Assembly (NCBI GenBank): GCA_946886875.1
Contig: CAMPJN010000103.1
Location: forward strand, 1-10,597
DNA from: an uncultured Pseudomonas sp.
GTDB lineage: Bacteria; Pseudomonadota; Gammaproteobacteria; Pseudomonadales; Pseudomonadaceae
DNA length: 10,597 nucleotides
Reading direction: 5' to 3'
Part shown: piece by piece, positions 4,748 through 10,597 of the stretch
Layout: each line of letters starts with the position of its first letter
Numbering within the stretch: the first letter of the stretch is position 1
Program-made: the position numbers and the translations under genes
The notes under the pieces: model-generated
The model's input: the letters and a program-made list of their open reading frames with translations, nothing else
Told to the model about the DNA's origin: nothing
Database searches by the model: none

Positions 4748-6457
4748 ATGACCACATCACTTTCTATGGCGGAAAAAAGCGAGAGCGAATTCGTAGGCAA
4801 CAAATATCGCTGGTTTAGCTGGCTTCTCGCAGTTCTGATCGTAGGCTTGATAGCCGGACAGCAAACGCAAAATACCGGTAGCGATCCCCGCGGCACGCTG
4901 CTGGTCAGCCAGGCCATGGTGCAGCACGGCACCATTAAGCTGGATGCCTATGCAGGTGAATATCTGGATACCTTCGCCCACCAGATTCATCGCAAAAACG
5001 GCCATATCTACAACTATTTTCCCTTGGGCACTGCGCTGGTCAGTACGCCTGTTGTCGCCATAGCGAATTCCGTTGGCATGGACATGACCAAGGACGAGCA
5101 TGTCGTTCAGTTACTGTTGACCGCGATGGTTTCCCTGCTGATCGCCTTCATTCTCTACAACACCGCCAGACTCTATCTGCCGGAAGTACCGAGCCTGTTG
5201 CTGACCGGGCTGTGCTGGTTCGGCAGCTCGCTCGCGAGCACGGTGGGAACCGCACTCTGGTCGCATGACTTCGCATGGGTTTTTTCCAGTGCGGCCATCT
5301 ATCTGGTGCTGAGCCGTAAGCCACCAGGCATTCGGGCACCGCTGCTGATCGGAGTCTGTCTATTTCTGGCCTATCTATGCCGGCCCACCCTGGCGCTATT
5401 GGCGCCCTTCCTGTTGCTGTATTACTTCATGCAGGACAAGAAATCCTCGTTCATTGCCGCCTTCACCCTGAGCCTGTTGCTATTGGCTTTTATGGGCTGG
5501 AGCATGAGCGAGTTCTCGCAGATTCTGCCCGACTACTATTTGCCGAAGCGCCTTGAGGGTGGCGAATTCGCAACGGCGCTCTACGGCAACCTGTTCAGCC
5601 CGGCTCGTGGCTTATTTATTTTTTCGCCTTTCATCGCTGTGTCGCTATTCCTCACCCTGGTATTGGCGCTACGCAGCAAGGCCGTGCTGGCCTTGAGCCT
5701 GATCAGCGTGGCCTGGCCGGCCGCGCACTTGCTCTCGATCAGTCAGTTTCCCCATTGGTGGGCTGGCTGGTCGTTCGGCGCGCGGCTGATGGTCGACGCC
5801 CTGCCCGGTCTCTATGTAGGTCTGTTTAGCGCTCTGGGAGTGTTACGGCAGAAGAAAGCCCTGATCTACGCTGCGCTAATCAGCAGCGGCCTGCTCGCGC
5901 TCTATATCAATACCTACCAGGCGCTGCTCAACCCCTATGGCGTGCAATGGAGTGCTCAACCGAACGTCGATCAATACCCCGAATACCTCTTCGATTGGCG
6001 CTACCCGCAATTCCTTCACAACAAGGCCCGGCACGAGGAACGATTATCCGAGTTCCATCGCCAACAGCTGCCCAAGATCACCGGGCTTATTGATATTCCT
6101 TACGACTCGAACCAAGCGGCGTTCGATAGCTTCTACGGGCTGGAACAGGGCTTTCGCTGGACCCAAGGGCACGAAGCCAAACTGCACCTCGTACTCGACG
6201 AGCGAGCGCTACGGGGCGAGATCGATCTCCTGGCAGGCTTTCTCGGCGATCAGACGCTGTTGATCACGCTCAACGGCGAACAGGTTTATTTCGATAAATT
6301 TATCGGTGGCGAGCGCGAAATCAGTTTCCGCGTTTCTCCCGAACTGTTACGCACGGGTATCAATACCTTTACCTTTCATCTGCCGGACGCGCATAAACCC
6401 GCTTCCGCGGACCCGAGAATATTGGCGATGGCCTTCCGCAAACTCTCGATTCGATAA
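4748..6457 (+). CDS. Polytopic GT-C-like membrane glycosyltransferase with C-terminal periplasmic domain; candidate arabinofuranosyltransferase
   Basis: A 569-residue protein with about nine to eleven hydrophobic segments up to residue 388 and a soluble remainder, the layout of GT-C enzymes that use lipid-phosphate sugars outside the membrane. After the first helix (23-38) an acidic loop GSDPRGTLLVSQAM (44-57) is in the place of the catalytic Asp motif of GT-C enzymes. Other conspicuous blocks are NYFPLGTALVSTP (89-101), ALYGNLFSPARGLFIFSPF (277-295) and HWWAGWSFGARLMVDALPG (336-354), motifs I associate with uncharacterised GT39-like membrane proteins. Residues about 475-569 alternate polar and apolar, with LLITLNGEQVYFDKF and LLRTGINTFTFHLPD, suggesting a beta-sandwich domain. 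AGGAG (4733-4737) precedes the ATG at ten bases. It follows dprE2-like after 42 bases, the position held by aftA in mycobacteria. An arabinosyltransferase role comes only from context. TfpW, the pilin arabinosyltransferase of P. aeruginosa, is a functional precedent, but I cannot claim homology. Confidence 0.7.
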   Translation: MTTSLSMAEKSESEFVGNKYRWFSWLLAVLIVGLIAGQQTQNTGSDPRGTLLVSQAMVQHGTIKLDAYAGEYLDTFAHQIHRKNGHIYNYFPLGTALVSTPVVAIANSVGMDMTKDEHVVQLLLTAMVSLLIAFILYNTARLYLPEVPSLLLTGLCWFGSSLASTVGTALWSHDFAWVFSSAAIYLVLSRKPPGIRAPLLIGVCLFLAYLCRPTLALLAPFLLLYYFMQDKKSSFIAAFTLSLLLLAFMGWSMSEFSQILPDYYLPKRLEGGEFATALYGNLFSPARGLFIFSPFIAVSLFLTLVLALRSKAVLALSLISVAWPAAHLLSISQFPHWWAGWSFGARLMVDALPGLYVGLFSALGVLRQKKALIYAALISSGLLALYINTYQALLNPYGVQWSAQPNVDQYPEYLFDWRYPQFLHNKARHEERLSEFHRQQLPKITGLIDIPYDSNQAAFDSFYGLEQGFRWTQGHEAKLHLVLDERALRGEIDLLAGFLGDQTLLITLNGEQVYFDKFIGGEREISFRVSPELLRTGINTFTFHLPDAHKPASADPRILAMAFRKLSIR

Positions 6458-6476
6458 GGCCAGCGAACAGTTGCTA

Positions 6477-6511
6477 AGCGGTTGCTGCGCTCCTAGCGTC
6501 TGGCAGCCGCT
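6477..6511. terminator. Imperfect hairpin between convergent genes, possible bidirectional terminator
   Basis: The 52-base gap between the GT-C gene (ends 6457, plus) and the FkbM gene (ends 6510, minus) holds an inverted repeat. agcggttgct (6477-6486) faces ggcagccgct (6502-6511), ten pairs including two G-U. The loop holds a second short pairing, cgct (6488-6491) with agcg (6495-6498). The right arm overlaps the FkbM stop codon. Neither side has a clear T-run, so intrinsic termination would be weak or would need Rho. Confidence 0.4.
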
Positions 6512-7355
6512 AAGTCCCTGTGCGCCGTCCTCTCAGCCAAGCAAAAGCCCTGACAACCCCCCACAAGCGGCTGCGGTAGATGGCTGCCAACTGTGACTCG
6601 GCCCATTCCATACGCGCCGTGACAATGTCCAACTGTGTCCGTAAAACCGCCGTGTCTTCGCAGGGGTGGCTGAAGCGGTGGCCCTGACAGAGTTGAAATT
6701 CATCGAGAAAGTTCGGCGGCATCGACAGTGGCACCAGCAGATGGCTTTGCTCTTCGGCCACGTAATAGCGGTTGATGCCGTCGCAGAGCGCGAGCTGATA
6801 ATCGGCCCCAAGGATGATCGTCGCCCATTCCGGCTCGGTGTCGAATGCGGACTCGATCAGAATGATCCAGGGCCGCCACGCGAGAAAATCGAAGCCTCTG
6901 AGCACCTGCTCTTCGAAGCCTTCAACGTCGATCTTCAAAAAATGGATCGGTCGTTCGGAGCTGATGTGCTCCGCACAAATACTGCTCAAGGTCCGGGTTC
7001 TAACAGTGCGGCGGATAAACCCGATGCCCAAGGCGGTTTGCTGTTGCGCCACCTCCGCACTCAGGGTCGAGAGCCCGGTTTCCGGCGACTCGAAGAATTC
7101 CAGCTGGTCTTCCCTGTCGCCCACCGCCAGACACAGGTTTATATCCTCCGGGCGCTCGGCGCATAGCGATTCATGGTAGTGCAGCACCGGTTCGATATTG
7201 ATCCCGCGCCAACCGCGCTCGTACAACGAGCGGGTCACCGAATCGCGGGTCGGGTGGTTGGCGCCGACATCGATATAGAAGCCGGGGCCGAACAGCCTCA
7301 GCGTGCGCCAGAGCATCACGTCTTCGAAATTTTGCGCGTAGGAAATAAAGGGCAT
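6510..7355 (-). CDS. FkbM-family SAM-dependent methyltransferase
   Basis: Methyltransferase of the FkbM family (281 residues from the chosen start), which O-methylates sugars in many surface glycan loci. The family-typical N-terminus is MPFISYAQNFEDVMLWR (1-17). The SAM-binding motif is YIDVGANHPTRDSVT (27-41), followed by GWRGINIEP (48-56). The second hallmark is HFLKIDVEGFEEQVLRG (138-154), then PWIILIESAF (162-171) and DGINRYYV (192-199). The tail AAIYRSRLWGVVRAFAWLRG (257-276) looks like an amphipathic or membrane-touching end. Start choice is uncertain. The ATG at 7355 gives the family N-terminus, but an ATG at 7400 overlaps the acyltransferase stop as ATGA and would add 15 residues rich in Ala and Thr. 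Neither has a strong ribosome site, only AGGA eleven bases before 7355. The gene ends the minus-strand run and converges on the GT-C gene. Likely target: a rhamnose or other glycan residue, inferred only. Confidence 0.87.
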   Translation of the reverse strand: MPFISYAQNFEDVMLWRTLRLFGPGFYIDVGANHPTRDSVTRSLYERGWRGINIEPVLHYHESLCAERPEDINLCLAVGDREDQLEFFESPETGLSTLSAEVAQQQTALGIGFIRRTVRTRTLSSICAEHISSERPIHFLKIDVEGFEEQVLRGFDFLAWRPWIILIESAFDTEPEWATIILGADYQLALCDGINRYYVAEEQSHLLVPLSMPPNFLDEFQLCQGHRFSHPCEDTAVLRTQLDIVTARMEWAESQLAAIYRSRLWGVVRAFAWLRGRRTGT

Positions 7356-7396
7356 GGCTGAAGGCATCCTGGCGGTGGTGGTGGTGGCAATCGCCA

Positions 7397-8557
7397 TCAT
7401 GGGCTGGGCGCCGGCTCGGCCCGCACCGCGGGCTCGGCATCGGCATCGGCGAACAGGCGCCGGACCATGTGTTTTCCGCGCTCGCGTAGCGGGCACTCGA
7501 TCAGGCGATAGTTGAGTTCGCTGAGCAGCAGGATCAGCAGCGCCGCAGTGAATACGAAGGGGTAGAAGAAAGACTCGCCGAACTCGCCCTGCTGCGGGTA
7601 GAGGCGGAACCAGAGTTCGCGGGTGAACAGGAACGCCGGAATATGGATCAGGTAGATCGCGTAGGAACGCGTGCCGAACCAGATCATCAGGTGCTTGAAG
7701 ACACCCTCAGGCCAGAGATAGTCCCGATTGTAGGAGGCCATCCAGACCAGCGCCGCCGACACCAGCGCGATCATGCCGATGCGCATGGAGAACAGTTTCA
7801 ATGGCTCGGAGCCAAGAACGCACAGGCACAACAACAGCGCCAGCAGAACCCCGACACCGAGCCAGCGACGGGCGAGCAAGACCGGCTGCAATAACCGATA
7901 GGACGGCCGCGCGCTCCATAGTGCGATCAGCACGCCCAAAGCCAGGGCATCGGTGCGAAACATCATCAGCATCACCGAGCGCGGCGAAAACAGCTGCAGC
8001 GCCACCAGGCCGAGTAGCACGTACGGTAGCCAACGGCGACTGAATAGGATCAGCAAGGGAAACAGCAGATAGAACTGCTCCTCCAGCGCCAGGCTCCAGT
8101 AGACGAAACTGCTGCCGTATTCGCGCTGCATGAACACTTCAGCGAAACGGATATTGGCGACCTGCAACAGCGCGGCGACGGTCGCCTCAAGATTGGCTCT
8201 GAGACTGCCGAACACCCCGGAGCGGTTGAACGCCACACAGGCGAGCAGGATCAGCAGCAGCCACAGCCATGCCGACGGCAACAACCGCCAGGCCCGGCGT
8301 ACCCAAAAGCCCAGGGTCGCGCGCCACGCTGCGGCGTTATCCGGCTGGCTACGCAGCAGCGGCACCAGGCTGCGGGCGATGACGAAACCGGACACGGCGA
8401 AGAACAGGTCGACGCCGACCCAGCCGCCGAAATAGTTGTAGAAATGCGTCAGCGCCGGGCTCGTCCAGGTGATCAGGTTGGACTGGGCGTGGTGCACCAC
8501 CACCAGCAGCACGGCAAAGCCGCGCAACAGCTCGATATCATCGATCCTGTCGTTCAT
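7397..8557 (-). CDS. Acyltransferase-3 (OafA/YrhL-like) integral membrane O-acyltransferase
   Basis: A 386-residue membrane protein of the Acyl_transf_3 family, which transfers acyl (usually acetyl) groups to extracytoplasmic or lipid-linked glycans. Conserved parts are DIELLRGFAVLLVVVHHA (7-24) with the His22-His23 pair, GVDLFFAVSGFVIARSL (48-64), FWVRRAWRLLP (84-94), YWSLALEEQFYLLFPLL (153-169), FRTDALALGVLIAL (200-213) and YAIYLIHIPAF (299-309). About ten hydrophobic segments are visible, and the charged tail (about 352-386) lacks the SGNH domain found in longer OafA proteins. I chose the ATG at 8557, giving MNDRIDDIELLRG, because longer in-frame starts run back through the upstream methyltransferase and would add 65 residues unlike the family. 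The upstream stop is 14 bases away. The stop overlaps the 7400 ATG of the next gene. Which sugar it acylates is not shown. Confidence 0.9.
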   Translation of the reverse strand: MNDRIDDIELLRGFAVLLVVVHHAQSNLITWTSPALTHFYNYFGGWVGVDLFFAVSGFVIARSLVPLLRSQPDNAAAWRATLGFWVRRAWRLLPSAWLWLLLILLACVAFNRSGVFGSLRANLEATVAALLQVANIRFAEVFMQREYGSSFVYWSLALEEQFYLLFPLLILFSRRWLPYVLLGLVALQLFSPRSVMLMMFRTDALALGVLIALWSARPSYRLLQPVLLARRWLGVGVLLALLLCLCVLGSEPLKLFSMRIGMIALVSAALVWMASYNRDYLWPEGVFKHLMIWFGTRSYAIYLIHIPAFLFTRELWFRLYPQQGEFGESFFYPFVFTAALLILLLSELNYRLIECPLRERGKHMVRRLFADADAEPAVRAEPAPSP

Positions 8558-8571
8558 CCGCTTCGCTCGGC

Positions 8572-9420
8572 TCAGGGTTTGCGGGCGATAACCACCTGGC
8601 TTTTCGGCATTACCGTATCCAGCGCGTGCTTGATCCGCGCGCCGGCGGGCTGCGCCAGCAGCAGCGACCAGGTCTGCGACCAGCTCTCCAGCAACGGGTG
8701 CCAGGGCGGGTTGAGCGGCTGGTTTTCGCAGGCCCAGTACAGCGACCACCACACCGAGTGGTAGAAGCCGTAATGGGTGCTGCGCTCGACGATCAACCCG
8801 GCGTCCTGCGCCAGTTGTTCCAACTCGCCCTGCTTGAACACGCGGATATGGTTGGGCTTTTCGAAGTAGATCGGCGGCGCTATATGCCGCTGCACGCCCT
8901 CGATCACTTCGCCGGGAACCGTCAACAGATACTGCGCACCGGGTTTGCCGACCCGCACCAGCTCGGCCATGAATTGCGCCGGGTCGTCGACGTGCTCGAG
9001 CACTTCCATGGCCACCACCCGGGTCACCCGCGCGTCGGGCAGCGGCAACGGGTTAGCGTCGGTGACCAGTATCTGCACGCTACGCGGCGCTTCCGCCTGC
9101 AAGCGCTGCCGGGCGGTTTCCAGGCGCTCGGCGTCGACGTCGGCGAGAATCATTTCGGCGCCGTGCTTGGCGCAGAACTGGGCATAGCCGCCGTCGCCGC
9201 AGCCGATATCCAGCACCGTATCGCCCGGGCCGACGGCGAAGCCTTCGAGCAACTCGCCGCTATGGTTCTGAATCCAGCCGCTGACATGGATATCGATCAG
9301 TCCGATATCGAGATCCAACTCCTGTTGCACGGGCGCCTGAGGCGCGCTTTCAGCGACCAGTTGCAGCTTGGGTGAAGGTGGCGCCGAGGGCGTCATCAGA
9401 CGCTTGATCCGCTTCAGCAT
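8572..9420 (-). CDS. Class I SAM-dependent methyltransferase (paralogue of the gene at 9463-10332)
   Basis: A 282-residue methyltransferase of the Methyltransf_11/UbiE-like class. After a Pro/Ala-rich N-terminal linker (about 10-33) comes SGWIQNHSGELLEGF (47-61), then motif I TVLDIGCGDGGYAQFCA (68-84), the acidic end of strand 2 in ILADVDAERL (91-100), DANPLPLPDA (121-130), MEVLEHVDDP (138-147) and YLLTVPG (164-170). The C-terminal third has YFEKPNHIRVF (185-195) and an aromatic stretch HYGFYHSVWWSLYW (216-229) that may bind substrate. GGGAA (9428-9432) precedes the ATG by seven bases. It is about half identical by eye to its upstream neighbour over the core and C-terminus, so the pair arose by tandem duplication. 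It probably methylates a glycan or its lipid-linked precursor, as its neighbours suggest; the target is unknown. Confidence 0.85.
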   Translation of the reverse strand: MLKRIKRLMTPSAPPSPKLQLVAESAPQAPVQQELDLDIGLIDIHVSGWIQNHSGELLEGFAVGPGDTVLDIGCGDGGYAQFCAKHGAEMILADVDAERLETARQRLQAEAPRSVQILVTDANPLPLPDARVTRVVAMEVLEHVDDPAQFMAELVRVGKPGAQYLLTVPGEVIEGVQRHIAPPIYFEKPNHIRVFKQGELEQLAQDAGLIVERSTHYGFYHSVWWSLYWACENQPLNPPWHPLLESWSQTWSLLLAQPAGARIKHALDTVMPKSQVVIARKP

Positions 9421-9892
9421 GTGTGGATTCCCATGGTTGGTGGGTGAAGATCGCAGGCGCGGTCAAGCCGGTTTGCGCGCGACTATGACCTGACTCTTGG
9501 GCATCAGGCGGTCCAACTGCTGTTTGATCGGAGAAAATTCGGGCATCTGGATAAGCCGGTGCCAGAGGTGCGCCCAGTCGTCGAGCAAGGGCGTGTAGGG
9601 CGGGTGCACGACGTCGTGGGTTTCGCCCGAACGCTGCTCGCCGGAGGCGTTCAGCTGCGCCCAATAAATCAGCATCCACAGGCTCCAGTAGAAGCCATAG
9701 GACGAACGCCGCTCGATCACCAAACCGGCGTCCTCGACCAGGCGGCCGAAGGCCTCGCGCTCGAAGATATGGATATGGTTGGGGCGCTCGAAGTAATGCG
9801 CCGGCGCGCAACTTTCCTGGATGTGCTCGCCGACCGGGTCGGGCACCGCCAGCAGGTAGAGCGCGCCAGGGCGGCCGACCCGCACCAGCTCG
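8948..9892. repeat. Identical 18-base stretches marking the tandem methyltransferase duplication
   Basis: The sequence ccgacccgcaccagctcg occurs at 8948-8965 and again at 9875-9892, at the same place in the two methyltransferase genes (coding for ELVRVG on the minus strand). Their 3' ends also share the coding for MPKSQV-(I/V)-(V/I)-ARKP. These are remnants of gene duplication rather than a mobile-element repeat. Confidence 0.6.
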
Positions 9893-10332
9893 CCGATCAT
9901 CGCCGCCGGGTCTTCGACATGTTCGAGCACTTCGAGGGCGATCACCCGGGTCACGTAGGCATCGGCCAGGGGCAGCGGGTTGCTGTCGGAAACCAGCCCT
10001 TCGGCGGCGCGGGCCGGGGTCTGTTTCAGCTTCTCGCGCAGGGCCTCGATCTTCTCCGCGACCACATCGCTGAACACCACATGGGCGCCGCGGTTGGCGC
10101 AGAACAGGGTGGCGCCGCCGGCGCCGCAGCCGACATCCAGCACCACGTCCTCGGCGCTGATCGCGAAGCCGGAAAACAGCTCGTCGCTGGCGTTGAGAAA
10201 CCAGCCGCTCTGCACCGCATCGACCAAGCCGCAATCGCGCGAGTCGATATTCCCCGGCAGCGCTACCGCCGCCGATGCAGGCGCTGGCGCCTGCTGGGTC
10301 AGGCGGTTCCACCAGTCGTTCAAGCGCCTCAT
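9463..10332 (-). CDS. Class I SAM-dependent methyltransferase (upstream member of tandem pair)
   Basis: A 289-residue methyltransferase built like its downstream paralogue: Ala/Pro-rich N-terminal segment (12-26), SGWFLNASDELFSGF (42-56), SAM motif VVLDVGCGAGGATLFCA (63-79), VVFSDVVAEKI (85-95), DSNPLPLADAYVTRV (116-130), LEVLEHVEDP (133-142), YLLAVPDP (159-166), FERPNHIHIFEREAFG (181-196), YGFYWSLWMLIYWAQ (212-226) and the shared ending MPKSQVIVARKP. It differs from the paralogue by an insert near 229-243 (SGEQRSGETHDVV region). The ATG at 10332 is chosen because it overlaps the upstream stop as ATGA and has AGAGGG (10340-10345) seven bases before it. A longer in-frame start at 10398 lies inside the upstream gene. 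Translational coupling to the glycosyltransferase-like gene suggests they act on the same glycan. The methyl acceptor cannot be told from sequence. Confidence 0.86.
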   Translation of the reverse strand: MRRLNDWWNRLTQQAPAPASAAVALPGNIDSRDCGLVDAVQSGWFLNASDELFSGFAISAEDVVLDVGCGAGGATLFCANRGAHVVFSDVVAEKIEALREKLKQTPARAAEGLVSDSNPLPLADAYVTRVIALEVLEHVEDPAAMIGELVRVGRPGALYLLAVPDPVGEHIQESCAPAHYFERPNHIHIFEREAFGRLVEDAGLVIERRSSYGFYWSLWMLIYWAQLNASGEQRSGETHDVVHPPYTPLLDDWAHLWHRLIQMPEFSPIKQQLDRLMPKSQVIVARKPA

Positions 10333-10597
10333 GCGTATGCCCTCTGCTCGAATTGCAGAAAGCTCGACAGGGTCTGGGTCGCCGTCTCTCGCGAGCAATG
10401 CCCGCGCATGCGCACTATGGCGTTGCGCGACAGCTGTCGATAGCGCTCGGGGTCGTGCTTCACGCAGGCATATGCGGCCAGGTAGGCGGCTTTCAGCGAA
10501 GCCCAGTCGATCTGATGGCGCTGGGTGCGATAGGCCAGGCGTGGGTCGTGGGACCAGGCGGTGGCGTCCAGCCAGCTGTCGACGACGAAGCCCACCT
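10329..10597 (-). CDS. Probable glycosyltransferase, C-terminal fragment only (5' part outside window)
   Basis: An open frame runs from the right window edge to the TGA at 10331-10329, giving the last 89 residues of a longer protein. The visible part starts with VGFVVDSWLDATAW and holds KHDPERYRQLSRNAIVRMRG, then SRETATQTLSSFLQFEQRAYA at the end. A 'DPERYRQLSRNA...' helix followed by a terminal helix is the usual tail of GT-B (GT4/GT1-like) glycosyltransferases, and the position upstream of methyltransferases in an O-antigen locus fits. No catalytic motif is in view, so the class is tentative; another GT-B fold protein is possible. It is coupled to the next gene by an ATGA overlap. Confidence 0.5.
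   Translation of the reverse strand, partial: VGFVVDSWLDATAWSHDPRLAYRTQRHQIDWASLKAAYLAAYACVKHDPERYRQLSRNAIVRMRGHCSRETATQTLSSFLQFEQRAYA

Noticed and set aside
8555..8752. 65-residue N-terminal extension of the acyltransferase
   Set aside because: It would overlap the upstream methyltransferase gene, and the family N-terminus (DIELLRGFAVLLVV) starts just after the ATG at 8557.
8626..9375. Long plus-strand open frame opposite the downstream methyltransferase gene
   Set aside because: It is antisense to a gene with clear SAM motifs; long antisense frames are common in high-GC codon-biased DNA, and the protein is rich in His, Gln and Arg with no recognisable motif.
9350..10312. 320-codon minus-strand frame across the upstream methyltransferase and into its neighbour
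   Set aside because: Arg/Pro/Gly-rich translation typical of an out-of-frame read of a GC-rich gene; it overlaps a strongly supported coding frame.
9559..10443. Long plus-strand open frame opposite the upstream methyltransferase gene
   Set aside because: Same reason: shadow of the real minus-strand gene, no domain seen.
1..10597. Insertion sequence, CRISPR array, tRNA or attachment site at the edges of the arabinose module
   Set aside because: No transposase fragment, spaced repeat or tRNA-like sequence was found by reading; module edges at 858-926 and 6458-6509 show no matching direct repeat.

Overview
The window looks like a stretch of a cell-surface polysaccharide (O-antigen) locus from a high-GC gammaproteobacterium, most likely a Pseudomonas sensu lato. 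The pointers are a Rmd-type GDP-D-rhamnose synthase at the left edge and, at the right, a glycosyltransferase / methyltransferase / acyltransferase / FkbM set. These are the kinds of genes I recall around the common polysaccharide antigen (D-rhamnan) locus of P. aeruginosa. Species cannot be fixed from this window. Coding density is very high: every gap between genes is under 75 bases, and there is no rRNA, tRNA, CRISPR array or recognisable insertion sequence.

Layout. (1) 1-857, minus: rmd, C-terminus cut by the window edge. (2) 927-2231, minus: a UbiA-superfamily phosphoribosyltransferase followed by a YuiD/DUF212 'divergent PAP2' membrane protein, both reading toward rmd. (3) 2262-6457, plus: a GtrA-family small membrane protein, a DprE1-type FAD oxidoreductase, a DprE2-type short-chain dehydrogenase and a large polytopic GT-C-like membrane protein. 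This group diverges from the UbiA gene across only 30 bases. (4) 6510-10597, minus: a run that ends convergently against the GT-C gene. In transcription order it holds a glycosyltransferase-like C-terminus (cut by the right edge), two tandem paralogous SAM methyltransferases, an acyltransferase-3 membrane protein and an FkbM-type methyltransferase.

How the genes work together. Regions 2 and 3 encode what looks like the whole route to polyprenyl-phosphoryl-beta-D-arabinofuranose. UbiA joins PRPP to a polyprenyl phosphate. The PAP2-like protein is the candidate 5'-phosphatase. DprE1 and DprE2 epimerise ribose to arabinose at C2. GtrA is a candidate flippase or accessory, and the GT-C protein a candidate periplasmic arabinofuranosyltransferase. 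The order GtrA-DprE1-DprE2-GT-C matches the mycobacterial order Rv3789-dprE1-dprE2-aftA. The acceptor is not shown by the sequence. D-arabinofuranose on type IV pilin is known in some P. aeruginosa strains, but the location beside rmd also allows an O-antigen decoration analogous to gtrABC seroconversion. Spot base counts put parts of regions 2-3 near 45-50% GC against about 67-77% in region 4, consistent with a transferred module set into an O-antigen locus.
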